Shown here: positions 1-6,404 of the stretch, one piece after another
Layout: each line of letters opens with the position of its first letter
Numbering within the stretch: position 1 is the stretch's first letter
NCBI GenBank assembly: GCA_023440975.1
Contig: JAEZRD010000025.1
Coordinates: forward strand, 1-8,284
Direction: 5' to 3'
DNA length: 8,284 bases
Source: Methanobacteriota archaeon
GTDB taxonomy: Archaea; Methanobacteriota; Methanobacteria; Methanobacteriales; Methanobacteriaceae
Notes under the pieces: model-generated
What the model was told of the DNA's origin: nothing
Seen by the model: the letters and a program-made list of their open reading frames with translations, nothing else
Databases searched by the model: none
Translations under genes and position numbers: made by a program

Positions 1-1373
1 AAGAACAATTAGCATGGTTATTCTTTCTAAAAATCTATGATTATAAAGAAACAGAATGGGAAAACAAAAATAATAAGTATCAATCAATAATACCAGAAAA
101 TCTTAGATGGAGAAATTGGGCAATCCAACAAGATGATGAAACAACTCTAACAGGTAGAGAACTATTAAAATTTGTAAATATCCAATTACTCCCAGGATTA
201 AAAAATATAAAATACAATCAAAACTCACCAATGCATGAAAAAATAATATACTACATATTCCAAAATATAGAAAACCATTCTAAAGACGGATACATATTAA
301 AAGCAGTCATAAACGAATTTAACAATATTCAACTAAATAACCCCGAAGATTGTGAAAACCTAGCAAATCATTATACAGATGCACTAATAGATTTTTTAAA
401 ATTTTCAGATACAAAAGAATACTACACACCAAAAGGTATTTGTGATTTCATAGCACAAGAACTAAACCCTAAAACAGAAGGCCAAGTAATGGATCTTTGC
501 TGTGGAACAGGAGGATTATTATACAGTATTCTTAAAATACAAGAAGAAAAATTAGAAACCACAGAACAATGGGATGCATATAATCATCACGTCCATGGAA
601 TAGAAAAAAATTGTTTACCCTACTTAACATGTGTAACAAACTTATTACTACATGGCGTAGACGAACCACACATTTACCATAGAGATGCATTCAGTGAAAA
701 AACCTTAAAATTATTAGAAAATCGTAAATTCAAAACAATAGTATTAAACCCTCCATTTGAAGGAACAACAGATAAAGACTGGGAACATGAAATCCTAGAA
801 AACAAAAAATTAGAAGACAACTTCCTAGAATTAGCAATGGAATACTTAGATTCATATGGACAAGCAGCTATAATCATAAGTGATGATTTCTTCTCAGAAT
901 CCGGTTTAAAGAAACGACAAATAAAAGAAAAACTATTTAAAGAATATAATCTACACACAGTAATTAGATTACCCCCAACAGTTTACGCTCCATACACAAA
1001 AGTAAAAACAAATATATTATTCTTCTGCAATAATGGAAACACCAAAAAAACATGGTTTTACCGTCTAGACATGCCTGAAGGATATAAAACATTCAGCTTA
1101 GAAAATCCCATAGAATTAAAACATTTCGAAAAATTATCTGAATGGATGAAAGATAAACATGAAATAATAATAAATGGAAATTATAAAGCAAAAAAATGCA
1201 GTATAGATGAAATAAAGCTTAATGAATACAAACTCACCTACTGCAACATTCCTTATATTAAAAATTCACTACCTCCTGAAGAATTAATTGATAATTATTT
1301 AACTGAAAGTAAACAGTATAGCAAGGAAATAAATGAAACATTAGATCGAATAAAAAATAAAATAAAAGATTAA
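1..1373 (+). CDS. hsdM: Type I restriction-modification DNA methyltransferase subunit HsdM (5' end outside the window)
   Basis: This is the N6-adenine methyltransferase subunit of a type I R-M system. It pairs with HsdS to modify the bipartite target site, using S-adenosylmethionine. The frame is open from base 3, and the 76 codons before the ATG at 231 encode a typical HsdM N-terminal helical domain (EQLAWLFFLK at the edge, IIPENLRWRNWA, LTGRELLKFV). The ATG at 231 is therefore an internal methionine and the true start lies upstream. About 456 residues are visible against a family length near 480-530, so little is missing. The SAM-binding motif I is DLCCGTGG (492-515), the catalytic motif IV is NPPF (747-758), and YYTPKG and KTNILFF are further family signatures. 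The catalytic core is intact. hsdS follows after 25 nt, so the two are probably co-transcribed. No hsdR is present to the right. Confidence 0.95.
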   Translation, partial: EQLAWLFFLKIYDYKETEWENKNNKYQSIIPENLRWRNWAIQQDDETTLTGRELLKFVNIQLLPGLKNIKYNQNSPMHEKIIYYIFQNIENHSKDGYILKAVINEFNNIQLNNPEDCENLANHYTDALIDFLKFSDTKEYYTPKGICDFIAQELNPKTEGQVMDLCCGTGGLLYSILKIQEEKLETTEQWDAYNHHVHGIEKNCLPYLTCVTNLLLHGVDEPHIYHRDAFSEKTLKLLENRKFKTIVLNPPFEGTTDKDWEHEILENKKLEDNFLELAMEYLDSYGQAAIIISDDFFSESGLKKRQIKEKLFKEYNLHTVIRLPPTVYAPYTKVKTNILFFCNNGNTKKTWFYRLDMPEGYKTFSLENPIELKHFEKLSEWMKDKHEIIINGNYKAKKCSIDEIKLNEYKLTYCNIPYIKNSLPPEELIDNYLTESKQYSKEINETLDRIKNKIKD

Positions 1374-1398
1374 AAAAAATGTATAGAAAGTTTTTAAA

Positions 1399-2982
1399 AT
1401 GTTATATCATGATTTGAAATTTTCAATCCTAGAAAAAGCAGTAACTGGACAATTAGTTCCCCAAAGTAATGAAGATACTCCTGCAGAATACTTAATAAAT
1501 GATATATTAGAAAAAAAGAAAAAACTACTTCATGATAAAATAATCAAATCAGAATTCACCCAATCCTATATTTACAAAAGAAATGGAAAATATTACGAAT
1601 CAATAAATGGGATTAAAACAAGCAGTATTGAAGATATTCTACCCTTTAAAATACCAGATAACTGGTATTGGGTTAGACTTGGAACAATAGTTCAAGATTA
1701 CTATCATCTAAGAAAATCATTATCAAAAAATGGACGATTAAATCAACAAAACAACTTCGCATATTATGGTCCAAATGGAATAATAGACTATTTAACCGAT
1801 TATACTTATGATGGAGATTATTTACTAGTTGCAGAAGACAGCAAAGTATTTGATACTGATGATGATTATGCTTATTGTGTAAGTGATAAATTCTCAGCAA
1901 ACAAACATGTACATGTTCTAGATTTTAATCCAGCTAACAACCGATTTATAATGTATTATTTAAATGCACTAAATCTACGTTTAAGTGGATTTATTTCAGG
2001 ATCAAATATTCCTAAATTAAATAAAACTAATCTTTATGAAATATTAGTTCCACTACCACCAATAGAAGAACAACAACGTATAGTTAGAAAATTAGATAAT
2101 ATTCATGAAGATTTAATTCATTATAAAAATTTACAATCCAAATTAAACAATTTAAACAAAAACTGTCTAAATGAATTAAAATATTCAATGTTAACATATG
2201 GATTAAGTGGAAAACTCACAAAACAAGACATTAATGATAATTCCGCAAGTAGTTTACTAGAAGATATACGCAGAAAAAAAGATAAACTAATTAAAGATAA
2301 AAAAATCAAACCAATGGATAAAGAATCTTTAATAGTACGAATAGATGATCATTACTATGAAAAAGTAAGTAATAAAGAAGAATATTTATTAGATAACTTC
2401 CTACCATTTACAATTCCAAGTAATTGGTGTTGGACTAGATTATACAATTATGCAGATATACGATACGGTGCACATAAATCACTTAAATATGTGGATGAAG
2501 GTATTCCTTTCATAACAAGCCAAAATCTTAAAAATGAGGATAATTTAGGAAGAAATTATATTGATTTTAATGATGTAAAATATATTTCAGAAGAAGATTA
2601 TGAGAAAATAAGTAAAAATCTTAAAATTGAGAAAAATAATATATTATTTGCGAATATGGGGAATATTGGAAACCCTCAAATAATAAAAGAAGATATGCAA
2701 ATGGGTATGCGTAATATAATATTATTTAAACCATACTTACCTAATCAAAATGTAGAGTACATTTATTATATTTTAAAATTATCCGAATTTAATATTCGTA
2801 ATTATGCAAAATCAATTAATAAATCTTATGTAAGTGTAAATTTTATTAAGGAATATTTAATACCTATTCCTCCTATTGAAGAGCAAAAAAGAATAGTTGT
2901 GAAATTTAATGAAATATTAAATAATCTTGTAGATGAAAATTTCATTGAAAATTTAGAAAAATTATATTTTAATCAGAAATGA
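1399..2982 (+). CDS. hsdS: Type I restriction-modification specificity subunit HsdS
   Basis: This is the DNA sequence-recognition subunit of the type I system. It dictates the methylation and cleavage site for HsdM (and HsdR). The 527 residues form two similar halves. Each has a conserved helical stretch (LKFSILEKAVTGQL at residues 6-19; LKYSMLTYGLSGKL in the second half), then a target recognition domain opened by IPDNWYWVRLG (85-95) or IPSNWCWTRL (339-348). Each half closes with the spacer-helix signature PLPPIEEQQR (218-227) or PIPPIEEQKR (489-498). Two TRDs of this kind normally read the two halves of a bipartite site. The ATG at 1399 is the first start after an in-frame TAG at 1384. The ribosome binding site is weak (GAAAG at 1386-1390), which suggests translation linked to hsdM. 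The stop lies 18 nt from the convergent stop of nadX. The gene appears intact; its target sequence cannot be read from the sequence alone. Confidence 0.94.
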   Translation: MLYHDLKFSILEKAVTGQLVPQSNEDTPAEYLINDILEKKKKLLHDKIIKSEFTQSYIYKRNGKYYESINGIKTSSIEDILPFKIPDNWYWVRLGTIVQDYYHLRKSLSKNGRLNQQNNFAYYGPNGIIDYLTDYTYDGDYLLVAEDSKVFDTDDDYAYCVSDKFSANKHVHVLDFNPANNRFIMYYLNALNLRLSGFISGSNIPKLNKTNLYEILVPLPPIEEQQRIVRKLDNIHEDLIHYKNLQSKLNNLNKNCLNELKYSMLTYGLSGKLTKQDINDNSASSLLEDIRRKKDKLIKDKKIKPMDKESLIVRIDDHYYEKVSNKEEYLLDNFLPFTIPSNWCWTRLYNYADIRYGAHKSLKYVDEGIPFITSQNLKNEDNLGRNYIDFNDVKYISEEDYEKISKNLKIEKNNILFANMGNIGNPQIIKEDMQMGMRNIILFKPYLPNQNVEYIYYILKLSEFNIRNYAKSINKSYVSVNFIKEYLIPIPPIEEQKRIVVKFNEILNNLVDENFIENLEKLYFNQK

Positions 2983-2984
2983 TT

Positions 2985-3020
2985 AAAAAAAAATTTAATT
3001 TCATGTTCCTATATGAAATT
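2985..3020 (-). terminator. Hairpin plus T9 at the 3' end of nadX
   Basis: A perfect 8-bp inverted repeat, AATTTCAT (2997-3004) and ATGAAATT (3013-3020), encloses an 8-nt loop. On the - strand it is followed by nine consecutive T (A9 at 2985-2993 on +). The stem overlaps the last codons and stop of nadX. The layout resembles an oligo-U terminator for nadX and sits in the 18-nt gap before the convergent hsdS stop. The U run alone could suffice in archaea, and the AT-rich stem is weak. Confidence 0.55.
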
Positions 3021-3759
3021 GTTTATTAATACTTCTTAATTTTTGTATAGCAGATAATGCTGCTAAATGACTAGTTTTAGGATTAGCTTTACTTGGTTGA
3101 TTACATGTTATAGTTTTAAATTCACCAAAATTACCAATTACATGAACTTCATGAATATTCCGGTCAACATTTGGATCTACTATTATTTCAACATCAATAT
3201 CTCTTTTGCATGATAAGCTTAGTGTTGCTGCAACATTCATATTTTTAGGATATTTTTTTACAGCTTCAGATGCTTTACCCTTAAATAATGTTTTACATTC
3301 CTCTGTTTCCATACTTAAAGATTTAGGAGATTTACGAGTAGTTAACTTAATACTTTCAATATCACCAATACATGCAGCTTTCAAACCATCAATACCTATT
3401 ACTGCTCCTGAAGGCGCATACATATTAGTATTATGTTTTTTACAAGTTTCTTTCATTCTAGTTCTGAATTCATTATCCATTAAAGCACCAATACTCATAT
3501 TCATAAGATTTGTGTGTTCAAGTACAGGTATAGCTATTTCTTGTAATGATTCTTGAGAAGCTGCTTCAAGTACCAAATCCACATGATTTAACATTTCAGA
3601 TAAATCATTACATAATATACCATTAGCTTTTTTAGCTAACTCTTTTGATTTATTAGTATCTTTATCATAGAAGTATTTGAATTCAATATTTTCTTCAGGA
3701 GTAATATTATCAACAATAATATTAGCTATTGCTCCACATCCTACTATTCCTACTTTCAT
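3001..3759 (-). CDS. nadX: L-aspartate dehydrogenase (NAD(P)-dependent)
   Basis: Family knowledge: this enzyme oxidises L-aspartate to iminoaspartate, which NadA condenses with dihydroxyacetone phosphate to make quinolinate for NAD synthesis. Archaea that lack the flavoprotein oxidase NadB use it. What is seen: with the ATG at 3759 the protein has 252 residues, normal for the family. A Rossmann nucleotide-binding motif lies at the N terminus (GIVGCGAIA, residues 4-12). The family blocks APSGAVIGIDGL, NMNVAATLSLS, NIHEVHVIGNFGEF (holding the conserved catalytic-region histidine) and KTSHLAALSAIQKLR follow in order. A GTG at 3783 would add eight residues (MNTRENRH), but AGGGAG at 3769-3774 sits 9 nt before the 3759 ATG and leads straight into the Rossmann strand, so I chose the shorter form. 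It is the last - strand gene, convergent with hsdS and separated from npdG by an inverted-repeat region. A direct role in alcohol oxidation is unlikely. Confidence 0.9.
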   Translation of the reverse strand: MKVGIVGCGAIANIIVDNITPEENIEFKYFYDKDTNKSKELAKKANGILCNDLSEMLNHVDLVLEAASQESLQEIAIPVLEHTNLMNMSIGALMDNEFRTRMKETCKKHNTNMYAPSGAVIGIDGLKAACIGDIESIKLTTRKSPKSLSMETEECKTLFKGKASEAVKKYPKNMNVAATLSLSCKRDIDVEIIVDPNVDRNIHEVHVIGNFGEFKTITCNQPSKANPKTSHLAALSAIQKLRSINKQFHIGT

Positions 3760-3768
3760 ATGTCTGTT

Positions 3769-3774
3769 CTCCCT
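3769..3774 (-). promoter_or_regulatory. Ribosome binding site of nadX
   Basis: AGGGAG on the - strand lies 9 nt upstream of the ATG at 3759. It would fall inside the coding region if the alternative GTG at 3783 were used, so it supports the 3759 start. Confidence 0.6.
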
Positions 3775-3785
3775 AGTGTTCACTA
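3774..3785. promoter_or_regulatory. Perfect 12-bp dyad (TAGTGTTCACTA) upstream of nadX
   Basis: TAGTG and CACTA are exact inverted repeats around a central TT. The dyad touches the nadX ribosome binding site and spans the alternative GTG start. Its position fits an operator, or a small hairpin that affects ribosome access. No regulator gene is in the window, and the assignment to regulation is inference. Confidence 0.3.
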
Positions 3786-3822
3786 ATTAAATCAAAAAAA
3801 AATAATATTCATTCTTAAATTC

Positions 3823-3841
3823 AAAAAAAGTTTCTTTTTTT
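3823..3841. repeat. A/T hairpin (8-bp arms, TTT loop) between npdG and nadX
   Basis: AAAAAAAG (3823-3830) and CTTTTTTT (3834-3841) are perfect inverted repeats around TTT. On the - strand the second arm is itself a T7 run, so the site could act as a weak terminator or as part of the nadX leader. Low sequence complexity makes a chance origin plausible. Confidence 0.35.
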
Positions 3842-3859
3842 ATTTTTAATATTGATAAA

Positions 3860-3988
3860 ATAAGAAAATGGGAAAAGTAAATTATAATGTTTTAATTATA
3901 AATAAGAGGTGACTTATTTATTGAATAAGGAAATAATGATATTAAGCTATTTGGAGTGATTAATATTACTTTTTAACCATTTTCTTAT
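3860..3988. repeat. 129-bp nested inverted-repeat element between npdG and nadX
   Basis: The outer arms ATAAGAAAATGG (3860-3871) and CCATTTTCTTAT (3977-3988) match perfectly over 12 bp. Inside them, after a 1x3 internal loop, AAAAGTAA (3873-3880) pairs with TTACTTTT (3966-3973). Further inside is a 9-bp hairpin, ATAAATAAG (3898-3906) with CTTATTTAT (3913-3921), and its 6-nt loop is AGGTGA. The element starts 7 nt after the npdG stop on the - strand. It could be a structured 3' UTR or processing signal of npdG, a small RNA, or the remnant of a miniature transposable element. I see no clear target-site duplication. The repeats are seen; the role is inferred. Confidence 0.5.
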
Positions 3989-3995
3989 ATTATAT

Positions 3996-4679
3996 TTATT
4001 CATCGAGTTTTGGTATTCCTGTTATTCTTATTCCACCGAATTGGGATTTATTTTTTATGTTTAATCCTATGAGTAATGGTGTTATTGTTTCGATAAGGTG
4101 TGCTTTTTCTAATTTACCAACATCAATTGTTCGAACTCCAGGGATTTTATTAATAATTTCAGAGGCTACTGCTTTTGCTTCTTTATCATCACCTGCTAGT
4201 AAACAATCACAATCTATTTCTTCTGGAATGTTTAAAAGAAGACTGTTACTAATATTATTTAATGCAGATATTACCTTTGCACCTGTTCCTTCAAGTATAT
4301 GAGCGGTTCTTTCAGCTGCAGATCCTTCATACACATCAAGAATACATGATGCTTTACCACCAATTGCAGATTCTAATGGTACTGTAGCATCTAAAAATAT
4401 CTTATTTTCAACATATGGTTTTATGGTTTTAAGTGTTGCAGTTTGAGCTACAAGAGGCACGGTCATAATGAGAATATCTCCAGCTTTAGCAGCATCTTCA
4501 TTTGCCATACCAGTCATTTCAGCATGATCATAATCTTTTAACTCTTCAAGTGTTTCTTCAACAATTTTTAATGCTTTATCTTCTTTACGAGATCCTACAA
4601 TTACAGGTTCACCAGCAATAGCTAATCTTTTAGCTATTCCTAAACCTTGAGGACCTGTTCCACCAATTATACTAATCAT
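3996..4679 (-). CDS. npdG: F420H2:NADP+ oxidoreductase (F420-dependent NADP reductase)
   Basis: This cytoplasmic enzyme transfers hydride reversibly between reduced deazaflavin F420 and NADP+. The protein has 227 residues, the usual size for archaeal Fno/NpdG. The N terminus is the family's nucleotide-binding signature, IIGGTGPQGLG (4-14), followed by VGSRKEDKA (28-36). T8, S30 and R31 correspond to the residues I recall binding the 2'-phosphate of NADPH in the Archaeoglobus enzyme, so NADP specificity is expected. The central block ILIMTVPLVAQ and the C-terminal GIRITGIPKL also fit. The start is the ATG at 4679, with AAAGGAGA at 4691-4698 in front. It stands downstream of the alcohol and aldehyde dehydrogenases on the same strand but behind a terminator-like hairpin and its own TATA candidate. 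Beside them it probably moves electrons from NADPH to F420; elsewhere it supplies NADPH for biosynthesis. Confidence 0.93.
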   Translation of the reverse strand: MISIIGGTGPQGLGIAKRLAIAGEPVIVGSRKEDKALKIVEETLEELKDYDHAEMTGMANEDAAKAGDILIMTVPLVAQTATLKTIKPYVENKIFLDATVPLESAIGGKASCILDVYEGSAAERTAHILEGTGAKVISALNNISNSLLLNIPEEIDCDCLLAGDDKEAKAVASEIINKIPGVRTIDVGKLEKAHLIETITPLLIGLNIKNKSQFGGIRITGIPKLDE

Positions 4680-4691
4680 TTTATTCTAACT

Positions 4692-4743
4692 CTCCTTTAA
4701 ATTATAAAGTATAAGTATATTTATGTTCTTTAAATTATTTAAA
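4692..4743 (-). promoter_or_regulatory. Candidate promoter and ribosome binding site of npdG
   Basis: On the - strand, TTTAAATA (4736-4743) is a fair archaeal TATA box, which would place the transcript start near 4710-4716. GGAG (4692-4695) then lies 12 nt before the npdG ATG. The TATA box sits just downstream of the T8 run that closes the preceding terminator-like hairpin. The AT-rich background makes the TATA call tentative; the ribosome binding site is firmer. Confidence 0.4.
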
Positions 4744-4754
4744 ATGGTGTATTT

Positions 4755-4852
4755 AAAAAAAATAAGGGGAAAAACATTTTCAAAGGTTTATTGTGGGTTT
4801 AATTATTTTTTTCAGTATAAGTATTTTTTTTCAATTGAATATATTTTTCCCC
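4755..4852 (-). terminator. Wide-loop terminator-like hairpin after the aldehyde dehydrogenase
   Basis: Two 18-base arms, 4835-4852 and 4766-4783, are inverted repeats around a 51-nt spacer, with GGGGAAAAA and TTTTTCCCC as perfect outer ends. Read as RNA from the - strand, one of the two mismatches becomes a G-U pair; on the + strand it would be C-A. The second arm is followed on the - strand by TTA and then eight T (A8 at 4755-4762). This fits a terminator or processing hairpin closing the alcohol/aldehyde dehydrogenase transcript before npdG. The long spacer is unusual for a simple intrinsic terminator. Confidence 0.5.
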
Positions 4853-4881
4853 GTTAATCTATTTTTTTTAAGAGTATTCAT

Positions 4882-6366
4882 TTATTTTTTAGGATAGAAT
4901 CCAGATGGTTCTTCAGATAAGTTAATCATTATGTTTTTCATTTGTGTGTAATGATTAAGGATAACTTTGTGTGTTTCACGACCAATACCAGATTGTTTCC
5001 AACCACCGAATGGGGATCCTGCAGGAATTGCATTGTAAGTGTTTACCCACATACGTCCTGTGTGAATACCTTCACAAACACGAATAGCTCTGTTAATATC
5101 ACGTGTCCATACTGCACCACCAAGACCATATGTACTGTCGTTAGCTAAATCAATAACTTCTTGTTCGTCACTGAATTTTTCTACTACAGCTACAGGTCCG
5201 AAAATTTCTTCTTGTGCAACTCTCATATCATTAGTAACATCAGTTAAAAGTGTTGGTTTTACAAATGCACCTTTGGATAATGGTCCTTCAGTGTATCTTT
5301 CTCCACCACATGCAACTGTTGCTCCTTCTTCTTTACCAATTTCAATGTATCCAAGTATTTTTTCGACTTGTTTTTCATTGATTTGGGAACCCATTTGGGT
5401 TTCTTCTTTCCATGGCATGTTAACGTCTACTTTGTTGAATTGATCTACTGCTTCTTTTACGAATTTATCATAGATGTCTTCTTGTACAAATACACGTGAA
5501 CCTGCACAACATACTTGTCCTTGGTTAAAGAGAATACCTAATTGTAATCCATCCATAGCCATATCCCATTTACAATCGTCGAAGTAAATGTTTGCTGATT
5601 TACCTCCTAATTCAAGGGTACATGGGATTAATTTATCTGCGGATGCATCTGCTACTCCACATCCTACTTCTGTGGATCCTGTGAATGCTAATTTGTTGAA
5701 TCCTGGATGGTCTAATATGTATTGTCCTGATTTGGATCCTTTACCTGTGATTACATTAAATACTCCTGCTGGTATAACTTTTTCAGTTAATTTTGCAAAT
5801 TCTAGGACACTTAATGGTGTGGAACTAGATGGTTTAAATACTGTACAACATCCTGCTGCGAGTACTGGGGCTAATTTCCATGCTGCCATTAAGAATGGGA
5901 AGTTCCATGGTACGATTTGTCCTACTACTCCTATTGGTTCACGTAAGATTAAGGATAGTGTATTGTTATCTAATTTTACTGCTGATCCTTCTTCTGTTCT
6001 TACTGCTCCTGCGAAGTATCTGAAGTGGTCTGATGAGAATGGCATGTCTATTGCCATATTTTCTCTTATTGGTTTACCATTATCGAGGGTTTCTATCATA
6101 CCTAACTTTTCTGCATTATCATCTATGATGTCTGCAATTTTAAGTAAGATTTCTTCTCTTTCTATTGGTTCAACTGCTTTCCAGTCTTCAAATGCTGCAT
6201 CTGCTGCGGTTACTGCTTTATCTACATCTTCTTTTGTTGCTTCAGCACATGTTGATAATTTTTCACCGTTAGCTGGACAGAATGTATCAAAAGTTTCACC
6301 ATCTGAGGAATCTTCCCATTTTCCGTTAATATATAATTTATAGCTGTCTGCTGCTGGATTTTCCAT
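4882..6366 (-). CDS. NAD(P)+-dependent aldehyde dehydrogenase (AldB/ExaC-like)
   Basis: It oxidises an aldehyde, here most likely acetaldehyde, to the free acid with reduction of NAD(P)+, in the cytoplasm. The 494 residues cover the whole ALDH fold. Visible landmarks are PWNFPF with N155 (oxyanion), FKPS with K178 (cofactor), FTGSTEVG (228-235), LELGGK with general base E252, FNQGQVCCAGSR with catalytic C286, and EEIFGPV (386-392). The C-terminal GIGRETHK...HYTQMKN pattern resembles AldB/ExaC acetaldehyde dehydrogenases. The position three residues after K178 is S181. NAD-preferring ALDHs usually carry Glu here, so NADP+ use is likely (inference). The start is the ATG at 6366 with GGAG at 6375-6378, 8 nt away. 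The gene begins 38 nt after the alcohol dehydrogenase with no terminator between, so it forms one operon with it. It is not a CoA-acylating enzyme: there is no fusion, and the full ALDH signature is present. The exact substrate is not proven. Confidence 0.9.
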   Translation of the reverse strand: MENPAADSYKLYINGKWEDSSDGETFDTFCPANGEKLSTCAEATKEDVDKAVTAADAAFEDWKAVEPIEREEILLKIADIIDDNAEKLGMIETLDNGKPIRENMAIDMPFSSDHFRYFAGAVRTEEGSAVKLDNNTLSLILREPIGVVGQIVPWNFPFLMAAWKLAPVLAAGCCTVFKPSSSTPLSVLEFAKLTEKVIPAGVFNVITGKGSKSGQYILDHPGFNKLAFTGSTEVGCGVADASADKLIPCTLELGGKSANIYFDDCKWDMAMDGLQLGILFNQGQVCCAGSRVFVQEDIYDKFVKEAVDQFNKVDVNMPWKEETQMGSQINEKQVEKILGYIEIGKEEGATVACGGERYTEGPLSKGAFVKPTLLTDVTNDMRVAQEEIFGPVAVVEKFSDEQEVIDLANDSTYGLGGAVWTRDINRAIRVCEGIHTGRMWVNTYNAIPAGSPFGGWKQSGIGRETHKVILNHYTQMKNIMINLSEEPSGFYPKK

Positions 6367-6404
6367 ATTTTTTACTCCATTAATTCTTTCATATTATTTT
6401 TTTT

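Noticed and set aside
231..1373. hsdM starting at the ATG at 231
   Set aside because: The same frame is open back to base 3 and encodes conserved HsdM N-terminal sequence.
3760..3783. nadX starting at the GTG at 3783
   Set aside because: The ribosome binding site lies inside this extension and the Rossmann fold begins directly at the ATG at 3759.
3860..3988. Insertion sequence
   Set aside because: It is far too short for a transposase gene and I see no convincing target-site duplication. It is kept only as an inverted-repeat element.
5588..6343. A 251-codon open frame on the + strand
   Set aside because: It lies wholly antisense to the well-supported aldehyde dehydrogenase, its protein resembles nothing, and it mirrors the codon pattern of the real gene.
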